Below, piece by piece: positions 34,723-42,618 of a DNA stretch of 64,000 nucleotides (position 1 is its first letter; each line of letters starts with the position of its first letter). The notes under the pieces were generated by a model. That model did no database searches. It was not told the DNA's origin and saw only the letters and a list, made by a program, of their open reading frames with translations. Origin of the DNA: JAHRAW01 sp965212085. Its GTDB lineage: Bacteria; Pseudomonadota; Gammaproteobacteria; Arenicellales; Poriferihabitantaceae. The stretch is from contig OZ243042.1 of the NCBI GenBank assembly GCA_965212085.1, positions 372,001 through 436,000 of the forward strand, given 5' to 3'. The position numbers and the translations under genes are program-made.

Positions 34723-34743
34723 GGGGCGCGGGGCGCGGGGCGC
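34723..34743. repeat. GGGGCGC heptamer array, short
   Basis: Three perfect 7-bp units, then degenerate G/C-rich sequence up to composite repeat copy 2. Confidence 0.75.
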
Positions 34744-34798
34744 GGTGTGCATGGGGTGCGTTGCGGGAGCGCGGGGGCGGGTTGCGCGGGGCGGCGGT

Positions 34799-35204
34799 TG
34801 CGCGTGACGCGCATTGTGGGGGGGAGAGCCCCCCACGCCCCCCTGGGCGGCGCGGGAAAACATCCTGTTTTCAGCGCCGCTGCGCACATCCCTGTGCGCG
34901 ATGGCCGGCTGGCGCCGGGCCGAAAAAGCGATGCCCGACACGATGAAAAATATGGTCGCTATCGCTCCCTATTTTTCTATCGTTCGGGAATGACGGCAGA
35001 GGCGTAAGGCAGGGCAAAGGAAGCGCCAAGCCTCATCGTTTCCCTTGCCCGTCTTACACCTCTGCGGCCGTCCAACCGGCGGCGATAGCCGCTAACTTCG
35101 GCGTGCGCAGGGACGCGCACGGCGGCGCTGAAAACAGGAGTTTCCCCGCGCCGCAAGGGGGGCATGCGGGGGGTCTCCCCCCGCAGATGCGCGTCATGCG
35201 CAAC
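34799..35204. repeat. Composite GC-rich palindromic repeat, copy 2
   Basis: About 406 bp, nearly the same along its length as copy 1 (22181-22598): left arm, reversed ATTCCCGA palindrome (34938-34995), the same spacer (GGCAGAGGCGTAAGGCAGGG, then CGTCTTACACCTCTGCGG) and inverted right arm. Its right end overlaps the last codons of adk, so the end of that protein is encoded by the element. Confidence 0.75.
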
Positions 35205-35856
35205 CCCGCGCCCCGCGCAACCGCTCAGTAACCGCCGCAACCACCGCTTCACTGGAAGTGGACTTCGCGCCAACCAACAACCCCTGCCGTTCGTAAAACC
35301 CGGTCAGCGGCGCGGTTTTTTGGTTGTAGGTTTCCAGGCGTCGGTTGATGGCTTGTTCGGTTTCATCATCGCGCTGCACCACGGCGCTGCCGCAGCGGTC
35401 GCAGATGCCTTCGAGCGCCGGGGGTTTGCTCTTGATGTTATAGATTTCCTGGCAGTCGGGGTTCTCGCAGGTGCGGCGGGTGGTCAGGCGTTCCAGTATC
35501 ACGTCTTGCGGCACGTCAATGTTCACCACCATGTCGAGGACGATGTTCAGTTTGCCGAGCAAATCGTTCAATGCTTCCGCCTGGGGGATGGTGCGCGGAA
35601 AGCCGTCCAGCAAAAAACCGGTTTCGCAGTCGGGTTCCCGGAGGCGTTGTTCCATCAACGCCATGACCAACTCATCGGGAACCAGTTCCCCCCGGCGCAT
35701 GCAGTCGCCGGCCCGCCGGCCCAGTTCGCTGCCCGCGTCCACGGCGGCGCGCAGAATGTCGCCGGTGGAAATCTGCACCGAGCCGTCAATGGCGGACAGC
35801 AATTTGGCGATGGTGCCCTTGCCCGCTCCGGGGGCGCCCAGAAGGATTAGTTTCAT
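35194..35856 (-). CDS. adk: Adenylate kinase
   Basis: 220 residues. It catalyses ATP + AMP = 2 ADP in the cytosol. The P-loop is GAPGAGKG (residues 7-14), the AMP-site motifs are GDILRAAV and GFPRTIPQA, and the lid carries four cysteines (CENPDC, then CDRC), so it is the long, zinc-binding type. The first pair is spaced CX4C rather than the usual CX2C. The ATG at 35856 precedes MKLILLGAPG. The last residues (ERLRGARGCA) run into composite repeat copy 2. Confidence 0.95.
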   Translation of the reverse strand: MKLILLGAPGAGKGTIAKLLSAIDGSVQISTGDILRAAVDAGSELGRRAGDCMRRGELVPDELVMALMEQRLREPDCETGFLLDGFPRTIPQAEALNDLLGKLNIVLDMVVNIDVPQDVILERLTTRRTCENPDCQEIYNIKSKPPALEGICDRCGSAVVQRDDETEQAINRRLETYNQKTAPLTGFYERQGLLVGAKSTSSEAVVAAVTERLRGARGCA

Positions 35857-35903
35857 TGGTCGTGTTCCTCGGCATTCAGCGTAGTGTGTAAATCGGAAGG
35901 TCA

Positions 35904-36191
35904 TTATACGCGTATATCAAAACCACTGGCACCGTGCGGTTTCGGTTCCGCCGCCGCGGATTTCACCGCAACCCCGCTAACCCGCGCATGCTGCGGGCCG
36001 GCCCGCAGCCAGGATTCAAACTCCGCGAGTTGCGGCGGATCGCCGGTGGCGAGGATTTCGACTTCGCCGCCGGGCAGGTTTCGCGCCCAGCCGGACAGTT
36101 CCAGGCGTTCGGCCACGCGCTTTGCGGCGTAGCGAAACCCGACCCCCTGCACCCGGCCGCTGACGATAAAGTTTCGGGTTTCACCATTCAT
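35904..36191 (-). CDS. Acylphosphatase
   Basis: A 95-residue enzyme that hydrolyses acyl phosphates. The signature GRVQGVGFRY contains the phosphate-binding loop and catalytic R20; the catalytic asparagine is N38 in GWARNLPGG. The length is normal. It lies upstream of adk on the same strand, with a gap of 47 bases. Confidence 0.93.
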   Translation of the reverse strand: MNGETRNFIVSGRVQGVGFRYAAKRVAERLELSGWARNLPGGEVEILATGDPPQLAEFESWLRAGPQHARVSGVAVKSAAAEPKPHGASGFDIRV

Positions 36192-36352
36192 TGCAAATGC
36201 TGATGAGCTGGACGGGAGCGAATTTGGCGGTTACAATGGCGGATTATCGGCGCTGTGAACATTATGAGCGCCGGTAGAAACCACCGTTTTATCGTGCCGG
36301 TATCGCGTGCCGATGGGACGGAAATGTATCATAGATTCGGAGGAGTAGTTTC

Positions 36353-36577
36353 ATGTCTGACCGTCATAGCGGAACCGTAAAGTGGTTCGATAACCGCAAA
36401 GGTTACGGATTCATCCAACGGGACGATGTGGGCGATGATGTATTCGTTCACTTCAGAGAAATACAGGGGGATGGCTTCAAAACATTGTTCGAAGGGCAGA
36501 AGGTTGAATTCGGCCTGGTTGAACGGGACAAGGGATTCGCGGCGGAAAATGTCGCGCCGGTTGAGCAGTTGGATTGA
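36353..36577 (+). CDS. Cold shock protein, CspA family
   Basis: A 74-residue single cold-shock domain (OB fold) that binds single-stranded RNA or DNA. RNP1 is KGYGFIQ and RNP2 is VFVHF. A strong GGAGGAG site sits eight bases before the ATG. A leader of about 150 bases separates it from the acylphosphatase gene; long leaders are common in this family. A clear terminator follows. Confidence 0.95.
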   Translation: MSDRHSGTVKWFDNRKGYGFIQRDDVGDDVFVHFREIQGDGFKTLFEGQKVEFGLVERDKGFAAENVAPVEQLD

Positions 36578-36621
36578 GTAACCGAAGTGAGTAGCCCCTG
36601 AAAACCCAAACCAAACAGAAA

Positions 36622-36643
36622 GCCGGGCCTTGCCCGGTTTTTT
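36622..36643 (+). terminator. Terminator of the cold shock gene
   Basis: Perfect 6-bp stem CCGGGC/GCCCGG with a 3-base loop and a T6 run (36638-36643). Two further GTTGCCGTTTTTTT direct repeats follow (36644-36673). Confidence 0.85.
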
Positions 36644-36701
36644 GTTGCCGTTTTTTTGTTGCCGTTTTTTTGTTGGGCGCGAAGATCGTAGCCGGCGGTT
36701 G

Positions 36702-37814
36702 CTACGCGCCGTCACCCCGCTCAACCCGCACCGGCTCAGGCAGGTGCAGGGTTGAAGTCGGGAACGCGATTTCCGCGCCGTGGGCGCTGATGATGTCGTT
36801 GATTTTGAGCAGCAGGTCCTGCTTGACTTCGTGAAAGCGCGCCCACCCGGTGGTGCGCGTGTACGCGTACACAAAAAAGTCCAGCGACGAAGGCGCGAAG
36901 GCGTTGAAATTGACGATGGCGATCTGGGTCTGGTCAATTTCCGGGTGTTCGGCGAGCATCGCTTTGACCCCGGCGACTATCGCCGCCATTTTACCGGCGT
37001 CTCGGTAGCGGATGCCGATGGTTTCGTAGATTTGCCGGTGGGTCATGCGCGACGGGTTGACGATGGCCATGGTGGAAAACACGCCGTTGGGTATGTAGAT
37101 GGGGCGCATGTCGAAGGAGCGAATGCGGGTCAGGCGCCAGCCGATGTATTCCACCGTGCCTTCGATTTCCCGGTCCGGAGAGCGCACCCAGTCGCCGACC
37201 GCGAACGGGCGGTCGAGGTACAGCATCAGCCCGCCGAAGAAGTTGGCCAGCAAATCGCGGGCCGCAAAGCCGATGGCGATGCCGCCGATGCCGCCGAAGG
37301 CGAGGATGCCGGATATGCTGAAGCCCAGGGTTTGCAACGCCACCAAACCCGCGGTGATGAGGATGGAGGCGCGCAGCAGTTTGCCGATGGCGTCCAGCGT
37401 GGCGGCGTCAACCGGCTTGCCACCGTCCCGGTCCCGGCCACGGGCCACGACGTTGCGCTGCAAAAACCGCGCCAGGCGCAGCAGGAACCAGGTGATGGCG
37501 CCGATGACGCCGACTTGGCGCAGCGGCTCGATGGCGTTAAATATCGGCGCCTGGGTTTCGGCGTAGATGATGTCGGCGGCGAAGGTGAAGCCCACCACCC
37601 ACACCATCAGCGTGGCCGGCCCCTGCGCCGCCGAGACCACCGCGTCGTCCCACAGGTTGGGGGTGGCTTTGAGTTTTGTGCGCAGCCGCTTCAAGCCGAG
37701 GCGCAGCGCCAGGTTGCACAACAAGGCCAGGAACACGATCAAAAACACCTGCGCGATCCAGGCGTGCCCGCCGGCGCCGCTCAGTATTTGGGTGAGAATT
37801 TGATCGTATTGCAT
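36702..37814 (-). CDS. MscS family mechanosensitive ion channel
   Basis: 370 residues. Several N-terminal membrane helices are followed by the pore-lining third helix (ISGILAFGGIGGIAIGFAARD) with its Gly/Ala pattern, then the beta domain motif LYLDRPFAVGDWVRSPDREIEG split over two strands, and a cytoplasmic alpha/beta domain. Such channels release solutes on hypo-osmotic shock, which suits a cell that accumulates betaine. It starts about 100 bases after hemL ends on the same strand. Confidence 0.92.
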   Translation of the reverse strand: MQYDQILTQILSGAGGHAWIAQVFLIVFLALLCNLALRLGLKRLRTKLKATPNLWDDAVVSAAQGPATLMVWVVGFTFAADIIYAETQAPIFNAIEPLRQVGVIGAITWFLLRLARFLQRNVVARGRDRDGGKPVDAATLDAIGKLLRASILITAGLVALQTLGFSISGILAFGGIGGIAIGFAARDLLANFFGGLMLYLDRPFAVGDWVRSPDREIEGTVEYIGWRLTRIRSFDMRPIYIPNGVFSTMAIVNPSRMTHRQIYETIGIRYRDAGKMAAIVAGVKAMLAEHPEIDQTQIAIVNFNAFAPSSLDFFVYAYTRTTGWARFHEVKQDLLLKINDIISAHGAEIAFPTSTLHLPEPVRVERGDGA

Positions 37815-37860
37815 GGTGATTTTGTTTCAGTGCCGGCCCGGCGTCGCGCAACAGCATACT

Positions 37861-37890
37861 GCAAACCGCTGAAAATAAAAACCGGTTTGC
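37861..37890 (-). terminator. Hairpin between hemL and the mscS-type gene
   Basis: Arms GCAAACC (37861-37867) and GGTTTGC (37884-37890) in the gap behind hemL. It lacks a following T-run, so it may be an attenuator or a pause hairpin rather than a full terminator. Confidence 0.3.
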
Positions 37891-37918
37891 GGGGCGTAGG
37901 AAGCGTTTCGGCGACGAC

Positions 37919-39229
37919 CTACCACCGCGCAAACACGGCCTTTGCGGCCTCGATGGTTTGCCCGATTTCATCATCGCCGTGGGCCGCGGAGATAAACCCG
38001 GCTTCAAAGGGCGACGGCGCCAGGTACACGCCGCGCTCCAGCATGCCGTGAAAAAACCCCTTGAAGCGTTCGGAGTCGCAGGCCATCACGTCGGCGAAGG
38101 TATTCACTTTTGGCCGCTCGGTGAAAAACAACCCGAACATCCCCCCGGCGCGGTTGGCGCGCAGGGCAACGCCGGCTTCCCCGGCGGCTTTGAGCAAGCC
38201 GGCGATCAATCGCTCGGCTGCGGCGTCGAGTTCATCGTAAAAACCTTTCCCGGCCACGGCCTCCAGCGTCGCCAGCCCGGCGGCCATGGCCACCGGATTC
38301 CCGGACAACGTCCCGGCCTGATACACGCCGCCGTCCGGCGCCAGGTGCGCCATGATTTCGGCGCGCCCGCCGAACGCCCCCACCGGCATCCCGCCGCCGA
38401 TAATTTTGCCGAGGACGGTGAGGTCGCCGGTTACGCCGTACACCCCCTGAGCGCCCCGCGGGCCGACCCGGAAGCCGGTCATCACTTCGTCCATGATCAA
38501 CAAACTCCCGGCGTCATCGCACAGTTTGCGCACGCCTTCGAGAAAACCCGGCAGCGGCGGAACGCAGTTCATGTTGCCGGCCACCGGCTCGATGATTACC
38601 GCGGCGATGGCGCCGCCGCCACCGGCTTCGGTGAAAATCGCTTCCAGCGAAGCCGCGTCGTTGAAGGTCGCGGTCAGGGTGTGCTCGGCCATGGACGCCG
38701 GCACGCCGGGGGACGTGGGCACGCCGAAAGTTAACGCGCCGGAGCCGGCCTTGACCAGCAGGCTGTCGGCGTGGCCGTGATAGCAGCCCTCGAACTTGAC
38801 GATTTTGTCGCGGCCCGTATAGCCGCGGGCCAGACGGATGGCGCTCATCGCGGCCTCGGTGCCGGAGTTCACCATCCGCACGCGCTCCACCCACGGCAGC
38901 CGCGCACAAATCAGTTCCGCCATTTTGGTTTCGAGGATGGTCGGCGCGCCGAAGCTGAGCCCGCGGGGAATGGTTTGCGCCACCGCCTTGATGACCCGCG
39001 GGTCGGCGTGGCCGAGAATCATCGGGCCCCAGGAGCCGACATAGTCAATGTAACGCCCGCCGTCTTCGCCAAACAAGTGGGGGCCTTCGGCGCCGCGAAT
39101 AAAAACCGGCGCGCCGCCCACCGACCGGAACGCCCGCACCGGCGAGTTGACACCGCCGGGGATGACGCGCTTGGCTTGCTCGAAAAGTTCGCGGTTGTTC
39201 AAGATTCCGTGCGCCCCCCTTCCCCGCAT
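37919..39229 (-). CDS. hemL: Glutamate-1-semialdehyde 2,1-aminomutase
   Basis: PLP enzyme making 5-aminolevulinate for haem from glutamate-1-semialdehyde. It has NSGTEAAMSAIRLARGYTGR, the cofactor aspartate in LLIMDEVMTGFRV and the catalytic lysine K275 in LGKIIGGGMPVGAFGG. The 436-residue length is about ten over the usual. A TTG at 39202, forming a 4-bp TTGA overlap with the upstream nuclease stop, would give the standard N-terminus (NNRELFEQA) and may be the real start. Confidence 0.95.
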   Translation of the reverse strand: MRGRGAHGILNNRELFEQAKRVIPGGVNSPVRAFRSVGGAPVFIRGAEGPHLFGEDGGRYIDYVGSWGPMILGHADPRVIKAVAQTIPRGLSFGAPTILETKMAELICARLPWVERVRMVNSGTEAAMSAIRLARGYTGRDKIVKFEGCYHGHADSLLVKAGSGALTFGVPTSPGVPASMAEHTLTATFNDAASLEAIFTEAGGGGAIAAVIIEPVAGNMNCVPPLPGFLEGVRKLCDDAGSLLIMDEVMTGFRVGPRGAQGVYGVTGDLTVLGKIIGGGMPVGAFGGRAEIMAHLAPDGGVYQAGTLSGNPVAMAAGLATLEAVAGKGFYDELDAAAERLIAGLLKAAGEAGVALRANRAGGMFGLFFTERPKVNTFADVMACDSERFKGFFHGMLERGVYLAPSPFEAGFISAAHGDDEIGQTIEAAKAVFARW

Positions 39230-40023
39230 ATCTCGCTTCGCAGCATGAAAGGATGCCGTATCCGCATGGTTTTGTTTTTGCCCGCGGGTTTGATTTTTCC
39301 GCGCACGATGAGGTCTTTGCCGATGAGTTCCTTGGCGTCTTGTCCCGGCCAGAACTGCCGCCAGATGCCGCGATGGATCAAAAGCGTCATCCGCCCGCGC
39401 CCGCCCAGGACGATGCGAACATTTTTGCCGGTGTGCGTGACCGAAGTAACCACGCCGGAGACGCGCCCGCGTCCATGCCTGATTTTTGCGCCGTCTTCAA
39501 GGGTTTGTAGCGCGAAGTGCGGATGCCCCCAAACGCCCCGACCGGCACGGCACGCTTCGGCCTCGGTCTTTCCATAGTCCCGCAAATGCCGCACGTTGGG
39601 CGGATACACCGCCACCATCGCATACCCGCGCCGAATCAACTCTTGCTGTACGTCGGTGCCGTCGGGCAAATACAGATACGCGAGGGTTCTGCCGTAATAC
39701 CCCACGGATTCTTCGCCGAGGACTATTCTCACCCGTTTTTTTGCGACTAGGTTGTGGAGCAAGCGCTTGGCTTCAATGAAAAACGGCTGCGCCGGCACCA
39801 GCCGCCGTTTGCCGTCTTTCGCTTTTCGCAGCCGTTTGTCTTCGGGCGCATCCATGCCGAGCAAACGAACCCTTTCACCGCCTTCAATCTCCACGGTGTC
39901 GCCGTCCACTACATAGTCCACCGTAACCAACTGAGCGGCGCAAGCCGGGAACGCGGCGAGGGAAAAAAACAGGACGCCGGCCGGGATGATTTTGCCGGAT
40001 GGTTTTGGAAAGGAAATGTACAC
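39199..40023 (-). CDS. Thermonuclease (SNase-like) family secreted nuclease
   Basis: 274 residues from a GTG fixed by AGGAG. A signal peptide (IIPAGVLFFSLAAFPACAAQ) leads to a staphylococcal nuclease fold at ~35-150: VDYVVDGDTVEIEGG, RVRLLGMDAPE, and YGRTLAYLYLPDG with its catalytic Arg/Glu residues. The last ~100 residues form a second OB-like domain. It is likely exported and cuts DNA or RNA in the periplasm or outside the cell. Its end overlaps the start of hemL. Confidence 0.88.
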   Translation of the reverse strand: MYISFPKPSGKIIPAGVLFFSLAAFPACAAQLVTVDYVVDGDTVEIEGGERVRLLGMDAPEDKRLRKAKDGKRRLVPAQPFFIEAKRLLHNLVAKKRVRIVLGEESVGYYGRTLAYLYLPDGTDVQQELIRRGYAMVAVYPPNVRHLRDYGKTEAEACRAGRGVWGHPHFALQTLEDGAKIRHGRGRVSGVVTSVTHTGKNVRIVLGGRGRMTLLIHRGIWRQFWPGQDAKELIGKDLIVRGKIKPAGKNKTMRIRHPFMLRSEICGEGGRTES

Positions 40024-40027
40024 TTTA

Positions 40028-40032
40028 CTCCT
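40028..40032 (-). promoter_or_regulatory. Ribosome binding site that fixes a GTG start
   Basis: AGGAG four bases before the GTG at 40023 (minus strand). It favours that codon over the ATG at 40077, which has no such site. Confidence 0.6.
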
Positions 40033-40070
40033 ATGTAGAAGTTCGCTAATACACTGACAGTATGCCCCCC

Positions 40071-40239
40071 CCGTCATTCCCGAACGATAGAAAAATAGGG
40101 AGCGACAGCGACCATATTTTTCATCGTATCGGGAATCCAGGGATACACCGGCGGTGGCTCAAATGACGCTGGATTCCCGAGTACGCAAGTGTCCGTAAGC
40201 CGCTTGCGCGACAACGGACACTAACGCTCGGGAGTGACG
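40071..40239. repeat. A-B palindromic element
   Basis: Part A (40071-40140) then part B (40171-40239), joined by a spacer like that in the tandem array at 47756-48495. It fills the gap between rpmE and the nuclease gene, just upstream of the latter. Confidence 0.8.
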
Positions 40240-40286
40240 GCGCAGGATGAAATTTGTCAGTAAATTAGTGAACCCATACAAGCAGG

Positions 40287-40490
40287 TTATTTCCGCTGAT
40301 ACCGCGCCTTGAACCTGCCGACCCGGCCGGCGGTGTCGACGATTTTTTGTTTGCCGGTGTAGAACGGGTGGCAGGCCGAGCAGATTTCCACGTGCAGTTC
40401 CCGGCCGAGGGTGGATTTGGTCTCAAAGCTGTTACCGCAGGCGCACGTTACCTTGATGTCGGCGTACTTGGGATGGATGTCTGGTTTCAT
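40287..40490 (-). CDS. rpmE: 50S ribosomal protein L31
   Basis: A 67-residue L31 of the zinc-binding (C+) type, with the cysteine pairs CAC (residues 16-18) and CSAC (37-40). The family sequence MKPDIHPKY and HPFYTGKQK is present. It follows rho, as in many gammaproteobacteria. Confidence 0.96.
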   Translation of the reverse strand: MKPDIHPKYADIKVTCACGNSFETKSTLGRELHVEICSACHPFYTGKQKIVDTAGRVGRFKARYQRK

Positions 40491-40536
40491 TGGATTTCTT
40501 TGGGCTGGTTCGGGGCGGGTTTGATGGGTTGCGGGG

Positions 40537-41799
40537 TCAGCGGTTCATGGACTTGATGAATTCCGCGTTGGACTTGGTGGCCTTGAGTTTCTCTATGAGA
40601 AACTCCACCGCCTGCAAGTCGTCCATCGGATGCAGGAGTTTGCGCAGCAGCCATATTTTCTGGAGTTCGGCGGGGTCGGTGAGCAACTCTTCGCGGCGGG
40701 TGCCGGAGCGGTTGATGTTGATGGCGGGATAGACGCGCTTTTCCGCGAAGCGCCGGTCGAGGTGGATTTCGAGGTTGCCGGTGCCCTTGAATTCTTCGTA
40801 GATGATGTCGTCCATTTTTGAGCCGGTGTCAATGAGCGCGGTGGCCAGGATCGTCAGGCTTCCGCCTTCCTCGATATTGCGCGCCGCGCCGAAAAATCGT
40901 TTGGGCCGCTGCAGGGCGTTGGCGTCAACGCCGCCGGTCAGCACCTTCCCCGAAGCCGGGGCGACGGTGTTGTAGGCGCGCGCCAGGCGGGTGATGGAAT
41001 CCAGCAGAATCACCACGTCCTTTTTATGCTCCACCAGCCGCTTGGCTTTTTCGATCACCATCTCGGCGACCTGCACGTGCCGGGTGGCGGGTTCGTCAAA
41101 GGTTGAGGACACCACCTCGCCGCGCACCGTGCGCACCATCTCGGTTACCTCCTCGGGGCGCTCGTCTATGAGCAGCACCATCAAAATCACTTCGGGATTG
41201 ATGGCGGTGATGGACTGCGCGATCTGCTGCAGCATCACGGTCTTGCCGGTCTTCGGCGCCGACACGATCAAGCCGCGCTGGCCCTTGCCGATGGGGGCCA
41301 CGAGGTCAATGACCCGCCCGGTCAACGATTCGGCGGAACCGTTGTCCCGCTCCAGCAGCAGGGGCTGATCGGGGTGCAGCGGGGTGAGGTTTTCAAACAG
41401 GACTTTGCGGCGCGCTTCCTCCGGCGACTGAAAGTTGATTTCCTCAACCTTGAGCAGCGCGAAGTATTTTTCCGAATCCTTGGGCGGGCGGATCTGCCCG
41501 GACACCGTGTCGCCGGTTCGCAGACCGAAACGCCGGATCTGGCTGGAGGACATGTAGATGTCGTCCGGTCCGGCGAGGTAGGAGGATTTCGACGAGCGCA
41601 GGAAACCGAATCCGTCCTGCAGGATTTCCACCACTCCTTCGCCTTTGATCTGTTCGCCCTGGCGCGCCTGGGCTTTGAGGATGGCGAAGATCTGGTCCTG
41701 CTTGCGCAGGCGGGTGATGTTGTCGAGTTGCAGCGTGCGCGCCGCGTCCATCAATTCGGTGGGAGATTTGGATTTGAGTTCGGTTAGACTGATAGCCAT
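40537..41799 (-). CDS. rho: Transcription termination factor Rho
   Basis: 420-residue hexameric RNA helicase. The N-terminal RNA-binding domain (MAISLTELKSKSPTELMD, then GFGFLRSSKSSYLAGPDDIY) is followed by the ATPase with Walker A PKTGKT, Walker B VILLDSITRLARAYN and the R-loop region. The ATG at 41799 gives the standard N-terminus; the open frame upstream of it is leader sequence. It lies downstream of trxA on the same strand, the conserved rhlB / trxA-rho layout. Confidence 0.97.
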   Translation of the reverse strand: MAISLTELKSKSPTELMDAARTLQLDNITRLRKQDQIFAILKAQARQGEQIKGEGVVEILQDGFGFLRSSKSSYLAGPDDIYMSSSQIRRFGLRTGDTVSGQIRPPKDSEKYFALLKVEEINFQSPEEARRKVLFENLTPLHPDQPLLLERDNGSAESLTGRVIDLVAPIGKGQRGLIVSAPKTGKTVMLQQIAQSITAINPEVILMVLLIDERPEEVTEMVRTVRGEVVSSTFDEPATRHVQVAEMVIEKAKRLVEHKKDVVILLDSITRLARAYNTVAPASGKVLTGGVDANALQRPKRFFGAARNIEEGGSLTILATALIDTGSKMDDIIYEEFKGTGNLEIHLDRRFAEKRVYPAININRSGTRREELLTDPAELQKIWLLRKLLHPMDDLQAVEFLIEKLKATKSNAEFIKSMNR

Positions 41800-42122
41800 T
41801 ATGGAGTGGGATCGTTGTTGCAAACTGCGCCCCTGTACAAAGTACAGGCGTACGGGGTACACGAATGCGCGTTAAAGGGGGTTAAGAGTTGGGGGGTTCG
41901 GCTTGGGTACGGGCTTGGGTGGGGCTTGGAGGTGCGGCAGCCGGAGCGACTGCATTACGGAAACGTTTCGGTTATCATAAACCGCTTTGGCGCGGATGTC
42001 CAGCCCATATTGAAGTCAAGACCGTCAGGGTCAAGGCCGTGCGCCGATTGCTGATTATGCCATGATACTTGTTTACAAGTGTCTATTGATGCGACTTGAT
42101 GCGATTTGATACGATTTTACTG
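41800..42122 (-). promoter_or_regulatory. Leader and control region of rho
   Basis: 323 bases without a gene between trxA and rho. A perfect 7-bp hairpin CCTGTAC/GTACAGG (41832-41848) sits about 33 bases before the rho ATG. Palindromes GAAACGTTTC (about 41961) and ACTTG-TTTA-CAAGT (about 42068) and three direct repeats of GATGCGATTTGATACG type (about 42089-42119) lie further up. In enterobacteria rho is autoregulated through its leader; the hairpin may play such a part here. Confidence 0.45.
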
Positions 42123-42464
42123 CTATACTGAATGATTATCTATGTTGTTTTCAATGAAGTCCGCCAGTTGGGATTTGGAAACCGCCCCGACTTTGGTGGC
42201 TTCCACGTTGCCGTCCTTGAAAAGCATCAGCGTGGGTATGCCGCGAATGCCATACTTGGGCGGCGTTTCGGGATTGTCGTCTATGTTGAGTTTGACGACC
42301 TTCACGCGCCCGTCAAACTCATCGGCCAACTCGTCGAGGATCGGCGCGATCATTTTACACGGGCCGCACCACTCCGCCCAGTAGTCCATGAGCACCGGGC
42401 CGCTGGCCTTGAGGACTTCGGCGTCAAAAGACGCATCGCTGATATGCACAATTTTGGAAGACAT
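42123..42464 (-). CDS. trxA: Thioredoxin
   Basis: 113-residue cytosolic thiol-disulfide reductase. The active site is WCGPC (32-36), the cis-proline is in GIRGIPTLMLFKDG, and the length is standard. It is transcribed towards rho and diverges from rhlB, as in E. coli. Confidence 0.96.
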   Translation of the reverse strand: MSSKIVHISDASFDAEVLKASGPVLMDYWAEWCGPCKMIAPILDELADEFDGRVKVVKLNIDDNPETPPKYGIRGIPTLMLFKDGNVEATKVGAVSKSQLADFIENNIDNHSV

Positions 42465-42618
42465 TGGGAATCGAAAATTGGGAATCGAAAATTCAGGTTA
42501 CTCAAACATAGAAACACATAGAAACAGACTATGCAACGAGTACGCCGATGAATCAAGTAGTTTGTCAAAATAAACCGCAGTCAATCAATCCACCGCCGGA
42601 GCCGGACAGGACCCATTT
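42465..42618. promoter_or_regulatory. Divergent control region of trxA and rhlB
   Basis: 154 AT-richer bases with two short tandem repeats: GGGAATCGAAAATT twice (42467-42494) and CATAGAAACA twice (about 42508-42527). No strong -10/-35 pair stands out on either strand. Confidence 0.35.
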
